A DNA stretch of 46,005 nt from Flavicella sp042091695 (GCA_042091695.1 JBELHA010000021.1:1-46005); one strand, 5' to 3'; shown: positions 34,678 through 43,800, numbered from the stretch's first letter. Numbers and translations are program-made. The notes: generated by a model from the sequence alone, not told the origin.

Positions 34678-37044
34678 ATGAAATTTTGGACGAAAACCTC
34701 TCGGTTTATTTTAAAAAGACAAATCATACTCTTAACCATAATTGCTGTGGTTACTGCTTTTTTAGGATCTCAAACTAAATATATTAAATTTTCGTACACA
34801 GAGGCTAACTTGCTTCCAGATGATCATATTGAAAATATTAAATACAATAAATTCTTAGATATTTTTGGTGAAGAGGGAACGCTCATCATCTTGGCTGTAA
34901 AAGATAGCGCTATTTTTAGCCCTCAAAAGTTCCAAAACTGGAATGCTTTAGCTACCAAACTTGCTGCCTTTGAAGAAATCGAAAACTTCGTTTCTATCGG
35001 AGATTTAAAAGAGCTTAAAAAGGATAAAGAAAACAAACGTTTTGAGCTAGTTCCAATTCCAGCAGTAACTTTTGAAACTTCTGAAAAAATAAAACAGTTA
35101 AAAAAACACTTGTTCAACGACCTACCGTTTTATAACAAATTGCTTTTTAACAAAGAGACACAAACCATTCAAACTGCGCTGTTTCTAGACAAAAAAATCG
35201 TAAACACCAAGACAAGAAAAGATTTTGTATTCAACGAATTGAATCCGATTATTGAAGCCTTTGAAAAGGAAAACAATATAGACGTTCGCGTATCAGGAAT
35301 GCCCTTTATCAGAACCATGAATTCAGAAAATATAAAAGCTGAAATGGGGATGTTTGTCGGGTTGGCACTTGCCGTTACAGCATTGATCTTTTTCTTTTTC
35401 TTTCGCTCCATAAGAGCTACACTTATTACCTTATTAGTTGTAAGTATAGGGGTTATTTGGGCTTTTGGTTTTATCGGACTATTTCGCTACGAAATTACCA
35501 TATTAACTGCTTTGATTCCACCGTTGATTATTGTGATTGGTGTTCCAAATGCTATTTTTATTATCAACAAATACCAACAAGAAATAAAAAAACACGGAAA
35601 TAAGATTAAATCTTTACAACGTGTGATCTCAAAAGTAGGGAACGCTACTTTGATGACCAATATTACAACTTCAGCTGGATTTGCTACTTTTATTTTTACA
35701 AACAGTCAATTATTGAATGAATTTGGTATCATTGCTTCTATCAATATCATGGCTATTTTTGTGCTTTCTATATTGATTATCCCTGCACTTTACAGCTTTA
35801 TGCCAATTCCTAAAAAGAAACATTTGAACCACTTAGAAAAGAAGTGGATTTCAAATATCGTAGAATGGATGGTTGTAATGGTCCGCAACAAAAAAATACC
35901 TATCTACATCACTGCACTAATAGTTGTTATTAGCAGTATCATTGGGGTATACCGTATCAAAGTTTCCGGTAGCTTGATCGATGACATGCCCAAGGATAAA
36001 GTATTTTACAAGGATATTGTCTTTTTTGAAAAAGAGTTTGGAGGAATCATGCCTTTAGAGATAATGATTGACACTCATAAAGAAAATGGGGTTTTCAAAT
36101 TGTCTATTTTAAAGAAAATAGAAAAACTAACGAAGACCATAGAGCGCACTCCTGGACTTTCTAGAGCCACATCTATCAACGATATGGTAAAGTATTCCAA
36201 ACAAGCTTTTTACAATGGAAATCCAAAATACTATCAATTACCGACCTCACAAGAGAAGTCGTTTTTAATCCAATACATCAAAAACTCAGAAGGCAATAGC
36301 AACTCGTTTTTGAGTACGATTGACAGTACGGGGAGGTATGCGCGTGTTACAACGTACATGAAAGATGTAGGCATCGATAAGATGGAGCGCATACAGGAAG
36401 ACATACAGGGATTGATAGACGAAGAGTTTACCTCTAAAAACTGTACTGTAACCCTAACCGGAAAGGCATTTGTATTTTTAAAAGGAACCAACTATTTGAT
36501 AAAAAACCTAGTGATATCTTTGTCCTTAGCCATCTTACTGATTTCCTTATTTATGGGATGGATGTTCCGTTCTATGCGTATGATTTTTATCTCTTTGATT
36601 CCTAACTTACTTCCTTTATTAGTAACTGCTGGACTGATGGGCTTTTTGGGGATACCCATCAAACCTTCGACTATATTAGTCTTTAGTATTGCCTTTGGTA
36701 TTTCTGTAGACGACACGATACACTTCTTGGCAAAATATAGACAAGAACTCGTTGCTAACAATTGGAAGGTCAGAAAATCAGTATACAGAGCCTTACGAGA
36801 AACAGGAGTCAGTATGTTCTATACCTCTATTGTTTTGTTTTTCGGGTTTTTAGTCTTTGTAATTTCTAGTTTTGGAGGGACAAAAGCGCTAGGAGGTCTC
36901 GTTTCAGTAACCTTATTATTTGCAATGGTCTCCAACTTATTGCTTTTACCGGCATTATTGCTTTCTTTGGAACGTAAAATAGCCAATGAAAAGACATTGA
37001 AAAAACCTAAAATGAAACTGATACCAGGAAAAGAAGATCTTTAG
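34678..37044 (+). CDS. MMPL/RND-superfamily exporter (HAE3-like)
   Basis: A 788-residue inner-membrane protein with the duplicated RND layout: one helix, a periplasmic domain, five to six helices, repeated. The first cluster starts near residue 225 (GLALAVTALIFFFFFRSIRA); the second near residue 620. The second half keeps the charged helix motif FGISVDDTIHFLAKYRQE; the first has VIGVPNAIFIINKYQQE, with Asn in place of Asp. HAE3 and MMPL members export lipids, hopanoids or other hydrophobic molecules. No periplasmic adaptor or outer-membrane channel gene adjoins it, so the substrate is open. Confidence 0.92.
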   Translation: MKFWTKTSRFILKRQIILLTIIAVVTAFLGSQTKYIKFSYTEANLLPDDHIENIKYNKFLDIFGEEGTLIILAVKDSAIFSPQKFQNWNALATKLAAFEEIENFVSIGDLKELKKDKENKRFELVPIPAVTFETSEKIKQLKKHLFNDLPFYNKLLFNKETQTIQTALFLDKKIVNTKTRKDFVFNELNPIIEAFEKENNIDVRVSGMPFIRTMNSENIKAEMGMFVGLALAVTALIFFFFFRSIRATLITLLVVSIGVIWAFGFIGLFRYEITILTALIPPLIIVIGVPNAIFIINKYQQEIKKHGNKIKSLQRVISKVGNATLMTNITTSAGFATFIFTNSQLLNEFGIIASINIMAIFVLSILIIPALYSFMPIPKKKHLNHLEKKWISNIVEWMVVMVRNKKIPIYITALIVVISSIIGVYRIKVSGSLIDDMPKDKVFYKDIVFFEKEFGGIMPLEIMIDTHKENGVFKLSILKKIEKLTKTIERTPGLSRATSINDMVKYSKQAFYNGNPKYYQLPTSQEKSFLIQYIKNSEGNSNSFLSTIDSTGRYARVTTYMKDVGIDKMERIQEDIQGLIDEEFTSKNCTVTLTGKAFVFLKGTNYLIKNLVISLSLAILLISLFMGWMFRSMRMIFISLIPNLLPLLVTAGLMGFLGIPIKPSTILVFSIAFGISVDDTIHFLAKYRQELVANNWKVRKSVYRALRETGVSMFYTSIVLFFGFLVFVISSFGGTKALGGLVSVTLLFAMVSNLLLLPALLLSLERKIANEKTLKKPKMKLIPGKEDL

Positions 37045-37060
37045 TGAATTGCTTATTCGT

Positions 37061-38182
37061 TTATTTAAACAAATAAAATCCGCTCACAAACACAAAAAAG
37101 CATATAATCCTTAAGGTTTCGAGTAATAGCACCCGTTTTTTTTCTAAAAGACGCCCTAAGACAACCAAGGTTATAAAAACCCAACTACAGCTCAACACTA
37201 TCTGAATCGTTGACAGCTTAGAAAAATAGTAGGAAAACAACCCTAAGACGATAAACAATACACAAGTATTTATGACCACATAGCTTTTATGTACAAAAGA
37301 ATATGAAAAATAGGTAGAACTACCTTTGTTTACATACAGTGGTAATTGTTTGAGAGGTCCTGATGCAGGAATCCAATCGGGTCCTTTGATTAGTAACTGC
37401 AATTTTTCTTTTAAAGTCGCTAATTGTCTCATTTGGAATCGTAAATTAAAGTAATAGTGAAATACTGATGTCAAAAAATCTTTTGAATTAATGTCTTTTG
37501 TCAAACCATAGACAACTTCAGCTTCCTCTTCTTTGAAAGTACCAAACATTCGATCCCATATAATCAATACACCTCCGTAGTTTTTATCCAAATACTCTTC
37601 ATTAGATCCGTGGTGGACACGATGGTGAGAAGGAGTGACAAACACCCATTCTATGATTCCCAATTTTGGAATCAATGTAGTATGTAATAAAAATTGATAC
37701 AAACCGATAAAAAGATGTGTTCCTAAAACAAATTCAGAAGTAAATCCTAGAATTGGCATTAACGACCAGAAAAGTATGCGTAAAATCACTTGTAAAGGGG
37801 TCAAATTCAACGCCACTGAATAATTGTAATCTTCACTTTGATGGTGAACGATATGCGCGCCCCAAAACAGATTGATACGATGTCCAGCTTTGTGATAGAA
37901 ATACCAAATAAAATCAGAAATAAGTATCGCTCCTAAAAATGCCAGTGTACTTTCAGCAAAATCAAAAATAGCGAGATGAACGTATAAGAAATCATAATAA
38001 AAGTAAATCAAAGGAACGATAAACAACCCTGCTATTCTATCAAAGGCACCCATCATCAAATTAGATATCGTGTTCTGAAACCTAAATTTTCGTTTTCCTC
38101 TAGAACGTGAAAACAGATATTCCATACCAATTATGAAGAGCACAAAAGCAATCACCAAGCCTAAATATTTATCTTTTTCCAT
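37061..38182 (-). CDS. Sterol desaturase / fatty acid hydroxylase family protein
   Basis: A 373-residue membrane di-iron oxygenase-like protein. The histidine clusters are present: HKAGH (HxxxH), HIVHH (HxxHH) and HHRVHHG (HxxHH), between about residues 96 and 200, with hydrophobic segments on both sides and three more helices at the C-terminal end. Bacterial members hydroxylate or desaturate lipids and carotenoid-like compounds; the substrate here is unknown. The gene converges on the MMPL exporter with only 16 bases between stops, and is divergent from asnS. Confidence 0.92.
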   Translation of the reverse strand: MEKDKYLGLVIAFVLFIIGMEYLFSRSRGKRKFRFQNTISNLMMGAFDRIAGLFIVPLIYFYYDFLYVHLAIFDFAESTLAFLGAILISDFIWYFYHKAGHRINLFWGAHIVHHQSEDYNYSVALNLTPLQVILRILFWSLMPILGFTSEFVLGTHLFIGLYQFLLHTTLIPKLGIIEWVFVTPSHHRVHHGSNEEYLDKNYGGVLIIWDRMFGTFKEEEAEVVYGLTKDINSKDFLTSVFHYYFNLRFQMRQLATLKEKLQLLIKGPDWIPASGPLKQLPLYVNKGSSTYFSYSFVHKSYVVINTCVLFIVLGLFSYYFSKLSTIQIVLSCSWVFITLVVLGRLLEKKRVLLLETLRIICFFVFVSGFYLFK

Positions 38183-38293
38183 AATAGATAGAATTATTGA
38201 TATTTCTAAAATTACGAAAAATCAATAAAATTTACTAATGTGACATTGTCAAATAAATAGTTATAACAAGTTTTCAATATTCTTTTTTAAGTA

Positions 38294-38301
38294 TATATTT
38301 G
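38294..38301 (+). promoter_or_regulatory. -7 box of asnS
   Basis: TATATTTG matches TAnnTTTG and ends 18 bases before the asnS start. The -33 position reads TTTTC rather than TTG. Confidence 0.5.
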
Positions 38302-38319
38302 TAAAATAAAAGAGATTTC

Positions 38320-39753
38320 ATGAAAAAAACTAGCGTTTTAGATTTATTAAATACTGTAGAAATATCCAGTAATATTCTTATAAAGGGATGGGTAAGAACC
38401 TTTAGAGCCAATCGATTTATATCTTTAAATGACGGTTCTACCCTTCACAACATACAATGTGTTTTAGACTTTGAAAACACCGATGAACAAATTATTAAAA
38501 AGATCACAACAGGTGCTGCGATTGCTGTTGAAGGAGTACTTGTAGCTAGTGAAGGAAAAGGACAAAGCAAGGAAATTAAAATTGATTCTATCACTATTTT
38601 GGGAGAAGCCAAAGCAGATGAATACCCAATACAGCCAAAAAAACACAGCTTGGAATTCTTGCGTGAAAATGCGCATTTAAGAATTCGAACAAACACATTT
38701 GCTGCCATCATGAGAATGCGTTCGACGCTTTCATTTGCTGTACACAAATACTTTCAAGAAAATGGTTTTAACTATGTAAACACACCAATTATTACAGGTA
38801 GTGATGCAGAAGGTGCTGGAGAAATGTTTGGGGTATCCTCCTTAAAAAAGGACAGTTTACCTTTGACTGAAGAGGGAGCTGTCGACCATAGTAAAGATTT
38901 CTTTGGAAAAGAAACTCACTTGACTGTTTCTGGACAATTAGAAGCTGAAACCTATGCCATGGCTTTGGGGAAAGTATACACATTTGGACCTACTTTTAGA
39001 GCTGAAAATTCAAATACATCAAGACACTTGGCAGAGTTTTGGATGATTGAACCCGAAGTTGCTTTTAATGACCTTGATGACAATATGGACTTGTCTGAAG
39101 ACTTTATAAAATACACCCTACAATACATATTGGACAACTGTGCAGATGATCTTGTCTTTTTAGAAAAACGTTTGTTAGACGAAGAAAAAGGAAAGCCTGC
39201 CGCAGAAAGAAGTGAAATGTCATTGATAGAAAAATTGAAATTTGTCGTAGACAATGACTTCAAGCGAGTTTCGTACACAGAGGCTTATGAAATTTTGAGA
39301 AACTGCAAGCCTAACAAAAAGAAAAAATTCAAATACCCTATCACAGAATGGGGTGTAGATTTACAAAGTGAGCACGAACGTTTTCTTGTGGAAAAACACT
39401 TTAAATGTCCAGTAATTTTATATGATTACCCTGCTACTATAAAAGCCTTTTATATGCGCTTGAATGAGGATGGAAAAACTGTACGAGCTATGGATGTATT
39501 GTTTCCAGGCATCGGTGAAATTGTTGGAGGCTCGCAAAGAGAAGAAAGATTAGATGTTTTGAAAGAAAAAATCAAAGCACTTGACATAGACGAAGAAGAA
39601 CTATGGTGGTATTTGGATACACGTAAATTTGGAACTGCTGTTCACAGTGGTTTTGGATTAGGATTTGAAAGACTTGTTTTGTTTGCAACGGGTATGGGAA
39701 ATATCAGAGATGTAATTCCTTTCCCTAGAACCCCTATGAACGCTTCTTTCTAA
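38320..39753 (+). CDS. asnS: Asparaginyl-tRNA synthetase
   Basis: A 477-residue class IIb synthetase. The N-terminal OB-fold binds the anticodon (ILIKGWVRTFRANRFISLND). Class II blocks include TPIITGSDAEGAGEMF, the FRAENSNTSRHLAEFWMIEPE motif 2 region and the C-terminal GFGLGFERLVLFATG (motif 3). The length and the long insertion near residue 280-310 fit bacterial AsnS and not AspS. It is followed by rpoN on the same strand, 76 bases downstream. Confidence 0.97.
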   Translation: MKKTSVLDLLNTVEISSNILIKGWVRTFRANRFISLNDGSTLHNIQCVLDFENTDEQIIKKITTGAAIAVEGVLVASEGKGQSKEIKIDSITILGEAKADEYPIQPKKHSLEFLRENAHLRIRTNTFAAIMRMRSTLSFAVHKYFQENGFNYVNTPIITGSDAEGAGEMFGVSSLKKDSLPLTEEGAVDHSKDFFGKETHLTVSGQLEAETYAMALGKVYTFGPTFRAENSNTSRHLAEFWMIEPEVAFNDLDDNMDLSEDFIKYTLQYILDNCADDLVFLEKRLLDEEKGKPAAERSEMSLIEKLKFVVDNDFKRVSYTEAYEILRNCKPNKKKKFKYPITEWGVDLQSEHERFLVEKHFKCPVILYDYPATIKAFYMRLNEDGKTVRAMDVLFPGIGEIVGGSQREERLDVLKEKIKALDIDEEELWWYLDTRKFGTAVHSGFGLGFERLVLFATGMGNIRDVIPFPRTPMNASF

Positions 39754-39772
39754 ATTTATAAAACCTATAGCA

Positions 39773-39798
39773 CAACTGTATTATTTATAATACAGTTG
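39773..39798. promoter_or_regulatory. Perfect 11-bp inverted repeat between asnS and rpoN
   Basis: CAACTGTATTA (39773-39783) and TAATACAGTTG (39788-39798) pair perfectly around a four-base loop, 20 bases after the asnS stop and 31 before rpoN. A T-run comes only 18 bases later, so it is not a standard terminator. It may be an operator, a processing site or a weak terminator. Confidence 0.45.
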
Positions 39799-39829
39799 GA
39801 CTTCAATCAATCATATTTTTTATAAAAAC

Positions 39830-41287
39830 ATGCTAAAACAAAATTTTCAATTAAAACTGTTACATAAGTTGTCCCCACAACAGATTCAATTGATGAAATT
39901 GATTCAGTTGCCTACTCAGGCATTCGAACAACGTTTGAAACAAGAAATTGAAGAGAATCCGGCACTGGATGTTGAGCGTGAAAGTGACTATGAACAAGAC
40001 GACTCCTTTCAAAACGATCAAGACGATACTGGAAGTGAAAACATAGAAGCAGAAGACATAAATATTGACGAATATTTGAGTGATGATGAAGTGCCTCAAT
40101 ACAAATTACAATCCAATAATTACAGTAGTGATGATGAAGAGTATCAAATTCCCTATGCAGGAGGTATAAGTTTTCATCAATCTTTAAAAAGTCAACTGAA
40201 CACCTATAAGCTTGATGAAAAACAGCTTATCGTTGCTGAATTTTTAGTGGGTAGTATAGACGATAGCGGCTATATAAGAAGAGAAATTATTGATATTGTA
40301 GATGATTTGGCGTTTACACAAAACACCTATACAGATGAAGAAGAAGTAACGAATATCTTAAAGCAAATCATCCAAAAACTCGACCCTGTAGGTGTAGGTG
40401 CTCGTGACTTGATGGAATGCTTACTCATACAATTACATAATAAAAAAACAACAAAACACGTAGTCCTAGCGATTAAGATATTAGAAAATAGTTTTGAAAT
40501 GTTTGTCAAAAAACATTTCAAAAAACTAATGTCTAAATATGATATTGGAGAAGAAGATCTGAAAGCTGCAATACGTGTCATAGAGAAACTGAACCCCAAA
40601 CCCGGAGGCTCTTTTTCTAACAACTCCAAACTAAACTCTCAAATAGTTCCCGATTTTACCATTCAAATAAACGAAGGAAATTTAGATTTAAGGTTGAATG
40701 CAAGAAATGCTCCTGAGTTGAATGTCTCGAGAGAATACAACAACATGCTCAAAGGATACCAAGAATCTAAAGACAAAACGAAAAGCCAAAAAGATGCTGT
40801 TTTATTTATAAAACAAAAATTGGACGCTGCAAAATGGTTTATAGATGCGATCAAACAAAGACAGCAAACATTGCTGATAACGATGAACGCGATCATGCAA
40901 CACCAATACGATTATTTTGTGTCTGGAGACGAACGAAAGTTAAAACCGATGATACTAAAAGATATCGCTGAGAACATCGAAATGGACATCTCTACTGTGT
41001 CACGAGTCGCAAATAGCAAATATGTAGCAACACCATATGGTACTAAACTGATCAAGGAGTTCTTTTCTGAAAGCATGAAAAATAAAGAAGGAGAAGATGT
41101 TTCTACCAAAGAAATAAAAGATATTCTTCAACAAGTAATCGCTGAAGAAAACAAACAAAAACCCTTAACGGATGCCCAATTGATGGAACAACTTAAGGAA
41201 AAAGGATATGTAATAGCGAGAAGAACCGTAGCTAAGTATAGAGAACAACTGGACTTTCCAGTGGCGAGATTGCGTAAAGAAATTTAA
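39830..41287 (+). CDS. rpoN: RNA polymerase sigma-54 factor
   Basis: A 485-residue sigma factor. The N-terminal region I is Gln/Leu-rich (QNFQLKLLHKLSPQQIQLMK), an acidic region II follows (about 45-90), then the core-binding domain and helix-turn-helix (LKDIAENIEMDISTVSRVAN). The RpoN box ARRTVAKYRE is near the C-terminus. It needs an AAA+ enhancer-binding protein to start transcription; none is in this window. I saw no GG-N10-GC promoter in the intergenic regions here. It is followed after 12 bases by the PAP2-like membrane gene. Confidence 0.97.
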   Translation: MLKQNFQLKLLHKLSPQQIQLMKLIQLPTQAFEQRLKQEIEENPALDVERESDYEQDDSFQNDQDDTGSENIEAEDINIDEYLSDDEVPQYKLQSNNYSSDDEEYQIPYAGGISFHQSLKSQLNTYKLDEKQLIVAEFLVGSIDDSGYIRREIIDIVDDLAFTQNTYTDEEEVTNILKQIIQKLDPVGVGARDLMECLLIQLHNKKTTKHVVLAIKILENSFEMFVKKHFKKLMSKYDIGEEDLKAAIRVIEKLNPKPGGSFSNNSKLNSQIVPDFTIQINEGNLDLRLNARNAPELNVSREYNNMLKGYQESKDKTKSQKDAVLFIKQKLDAAKWFIDAIKQRQQTLLITMNAIMQHQYDYFVSGDERKLKPMILKDIAENIEMDISTVSRVANSKYVATPYGTKLIKEFFSESMKNKEGEDVSTKEIKDILQQVIAEENKQKPLTDAQLMEQLKEKGYVIARRTVAKYREQLDFPVARLRKEI

Positions 41288-41299
41288 ACAGTAACAACT

Positions 41300-41908
41300 A
41301 TGAAATACTTTAACTTTGTATCACTGCTATTTCACCCACTATTACTTCCTTTTATAGCGACGCTTATATTTTTTAGACTTGAACCCAACGCTATCTCATC
41401 AGAATTACAACTTAAGATAATTGGTCTTGTAGGAAGTATCACTTTAGTTTTTCCGTTAATCATGCTCTATGTCCTTAAAAAATCAGGGATGATACAAAGT
41501 TATGAGGTTAAAAACATAAAAGAGCGACGGACACCTTTTGTGTACATGATTGCTTTATTTTTACTATTATCCTATACTTTTCACAAAATCCAGGTATTGT
41601 ATGTACTCAGTAGTTTATTCCTGGGTTGTTCATTGGCTTTGTTAGTATCACTAGCCCTCTTTAGTATAAAGATTAAAACAAGTGTTCACATGATAGGAGC
41701 CGTTTCAATAGTGAGCTTTTTTTTGATCTACAGTGTAACCTACGAAACAAATACCATACATGCTATCGCTATAAGTGTATTTATAACAGGTTTGATAGGA
41801 CAGTCTAGACTCCATTTAAAAGCACATACATTTTTTGAAATTATAGTTGGTATAGGTGTTGGCTTGGGTATGCAATTACTTGCCTATAGTTATACTATAG
41901 TCTCTTGA
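41300..41908 (+). CDS. Membrane protein with degenerate PAP2 phosphatase motifs
   Basis: A 202-residue protein with six hydrophobic segments. Reading the loops shows three stretches in the order and spacing of PAP2 (type 2 phosphatidic acid phosphatase): KNIKERRTP (compare KxxxxxxRP), TSVHMIGA (compare PSGHxxxA) and SRLHLKAHTFFE (compare SRxxxxxHxxxD). The Ser, Arg and both His of the last two motifs are kept, but the PSG and final Asp are changed. It could be a PAP2 relative acting on lipid phosphates or one that has lost activity. It follows rpoN by 12 bases. Confidence 0.65.
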   Translation: MKYFNFVSLLFHPLLLPFIATLIFFRLEPNAISSELQLKIIGLVGSITLVFPLIMLYVLKKSGMIQSYEVKNIKERRTPFVYMIALFLLLSYTFHKIQVLYVLSSLFLGCSLALLVSLALFSIKIKTSVHMIGAVSIVSFFLIYSVTYETNTIHAIAISVFITGLIGQSRLHLKAHTFFEIIVGIGVGLGMQLLAYSYTIVS

Positions 41909-41911
41909 ACC

Positions 41912-42589
41912 TTACAATAGGTAAAAAATCAGCCCAAGACGTACAGCTCTAGTATTGAGCTTAGCACCAGTTTCTAAAGCAGTAGAAGGTCTGAAAAAAG
42001 GAGTTAAATAATAATTTACAAAAAAATTCCAAGTACCATAACCAATGTTCAAAGCTAATGCAACTTGCGTTTTATTTATATTGGGGATTTTTTGACTTGA
42101 AGCAAGACCAGAAATATCTACAAAGTTATTTTTTCCTTTGTATAAGAAAGAAATAACACTCCCTCCATAAACTCTTAAAAATTTGTAATTCGTTGGCGTA
42201 GAAGTCCTCCATCTCAATTCTAGAGGTATATCTAGACTGTGCGTATAGAACGTGTTTTTTTCATAAGAAGTAGTAATCGAATAAGTTGGGATTTCATTAG
42301 AACTGACCACCAAATTGTTTATATAACTATTAAAAGAATAACCAACACCTATTCCAAATCCAAAATTTCGTGTACTATTGACTGGAATATCTTTGATAAA
42401 ACCAGTAGACATTCCAAAAGAAAACCCATTTTCTTCGATATTGATAGAGGAATCAAAAAGAGTGTTATAAGAAACCGAAAAAAACAATTGATCTTCCAGA
42501 TACTGTGTATCAATGTCCAAACTGTCTTTTTGTGAAAAAGAAGACAGCGTAGTCAGAAGAAAAAAAAATAACGGGCAAAAAGATTTCAT
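41912..42589 (-). CDS. PorT-family outer-membrane beta-barrel protein
   Basis: A 225-residue exported protein. The start at 42589 gives a signal peptide (MKSFCPLFFFLLTTLSSFSQ); an in-frame ATG at 42640 would lie in the terminator hairpin. The mature part alternates hydrophobic and polar residues with many aromatic ends (FGFGIGVGYSFNSYI, HSLDIPLELRWR, VRLGLIFYLL), the pattern of an eight-stranded barrel like PorT. PorT/SprT itself is a type IX secretion component; this gene is next to exbD genes, so it may be a paralogue rather than PorT proper. Confidence 0.8.
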   Translation of the reverse strand: MKSFCPLFFFLLTTLSSFSQKDSLDIDTQYLEDQLFFSVSYNTLFDSSINIEENGFSFGMSTGFIKDIPVNSTRNFGFGIGVGYSFNSYINNLVVSSNEIPTYSITTSYEKNTFYTHSLDIPLELRWRTSTPTNYKFLRVYGGSVISFLYKGKNNFVDISGLASSQKIPNINKTQVALALNIGYGTWNFFVNYYLTPFFRPSTALETGAKLNTRAVRLGLIFYLL

Positions 42590-42607
42590 ATATCTCAATA
42601 ATATATA

Positions 42608-42640
42608 CAAATTTAAACTAAAAAAAGGCATCTGATACAA
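42608..42640 (-). promoter_or_regulatory. Promoter of the PorT-like gene, overlapping a terminator
   Basis: TTG (42638-42640) lies 22 bases before TAAATTTG (42608-42615), a good consensus match. The -33 element is inside the loop of the terminator hairpin that ends the exbB2 operon. Confidence 0.6.
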
Positions 42641-42653
42641 ACAGATGCCTTTT
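42621..42653 (-). terminator. Terminator of the second exbB-exbD operon
   Basis: AGGCATCTG (42626-42634) pairs with CAGATGCCT (42642-42650), followed on the minus strand by seven T. It lies 21 bases after the stop of the last exbD gene. Confidence 0.88.
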
Positions 42654-42673
42654 AAAAATAAATCTTATAAAGA

Positions 42674-43156
42674 TCATTTAGTATTTTCTCCTAAATCACC
42701 TTTACGGGTAGAGTAACTGATTTTAAGAGCATTGATATCTCTTAATTCAATTCGTATATCGTGAATAGTACCAACACCACAATCAATATCAGATTTGATA
42801 GAGGTTGTCATGTAAGGAATTTCTTCAGGATTGTGTTTTGCTTGTTCAGAATAAATAAAATTTGCTACGTCATTTACAGTAGCTATTTTATCATTCAACT
42901 GAATTTTATCACCAGAACCAAACTTAGCTTGATCTTCAGGTTTAGCTTTACCAACGTAAATTGTACTTACTAAACTTTTATGCTCCAACTTCTTTACCTC
43001 ATATGCATTCGGTAATTTTGGTGCTTTGATCATCAAATCAGTTTCTCTCATAGTTGTTGTAACCATAAAGAAAAACAAAAGCATAAATACAATATCTGGT
43101 AAGGCTGCAGTGTTTACTGCAGGTAATCCTTTTTTCTTTTTTCCAAATTTAGACAT
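42674..43156 (-). CDS. ExbD/TolR-family protein (second ExbD of operon)
   Basis: A 160-residue inner-membrane protein. The cytoplasmic N-terminus is very basic (MSKFGKKKKG), then one membrane helix with the conserved aspartate in LPDIVFMLLFFFMV and the following TTTMRETDLMIKAPKLP. The periplasmic domain is longer than the first ExbD of this window. It lies 8 bases after the other ExbD gene. Two unlike ExbD subunits in one operon suggest a mixed complex with the ExbB upstream. Confidence 0.93.
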   Translation of the reverse strand: MSKFGKKKKGLPAVNTAALPDIVFMLLFFFMVTTTMRETDLMIKAPKLPNAYEVKKLEHKSLVSTIYVGKAKPEDQAKFGSGDKIQLNDKIATVNDVANFIYSEQAKHNPEEIPYMTTSIKSDIDCGVGTIHDIRIELRDINALKISYSTRKGDLGENTK

Positions 43157-43164
43157 AGTATAAC

Positions 43165-43800
43165 TTATTTAGTAGGTTCTGCATCAGAAATAATCTGAGG
43201 ATATGCATTTTTAACTTGCTTCAATACTGCTTTCAGTTTTTTGTTTTCACCATCATTATCATACAACAACAATAGCTCATCGTAACTCATACCAGCATAC
43301 TTTCCGGTAACATATTTCTTAGCGTATCTATTTCTCAATTCTGTATAGGCTGCAAGTAGTTCATTTTGAACTGTAATATACATACCATAAGAGGTACCTC
43401 TATCACTTTGCACTGAGATGATTGCTTTGTTAGGGTGATCAGAAGAACTTGAAGATTTCTCGCCATTACAATAATCACACTTAGTACCAGCAACGCCTTC
43501 TTCAGATTTACCAATGCCACCACCATTATCTAAAAATTTAATAGTCGCTTCTTTGATATCTTCAACTTTCATCTCTTCATCTTCCACAAGTAATTGATCA
43601 TTTCTATTGATATTTACTTCGAAAATATTTTTCATCTTCACAACTGGAGGATCAAAATTTTCTGGTGGTTTCTCAGATAACTTTCTAGAGATTCCAGAAT
43701 CTACATCCATTGTAGTTGTTACCAAGAAAAAGATCAACAATAAGAAAGCGATATCCGCCATGGATCCTGCATTAATTTCAGGGAGTTCTTTTCTTGCCAT
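43165..43800 (-). CDS. ExbD/TolR-family protein with Cys-containing insertion
   Basis: A 211-residue protein, about 70 longer than a standard ExbD. The membrane helix and its aspartate are intact (SMADIAFLLLIFFLVTTTM). In the periplasmic domain an insertion reads GTKCDYCNGEKSSSSSDHP, giving a CxxC pair followed by five Ser. A C-terminal extension (about 145-211) is charged and helical (YDELLLLYDNDGENKKLKAV). It lies 8 bases after the four-helix membrane protein gene. The insertion's role is unknown; disulfide formation or a flexible loop are possibilities. Confidence 0.92.
   Translation of the reverse strand: MARKELPEINAGSMADIAFLLLIFFLVTTTMDVDSGISRKLSEKPPENFDPPVVKMKNIFEVNINRNDQLLVEDEEMKVEDIKEATIKFLDNGGGIGKSEEGVAGTKCDYCNGEKSSSSSDHPNKAIISVQSDRGTSYGMYITVQNELLAAYTELRNRYAKKYVTGKYAGMSYDELLLLYDNDGENKKLKAVLKQVKNAYPQIISDAEPTK

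Noticed and set aside
39754..42660. Sigma-54 (-24/-12) promoters near rpoN
   Set aside because: By eye no GG-N10-GC element with the right flanks is visible in the intergenic segments.
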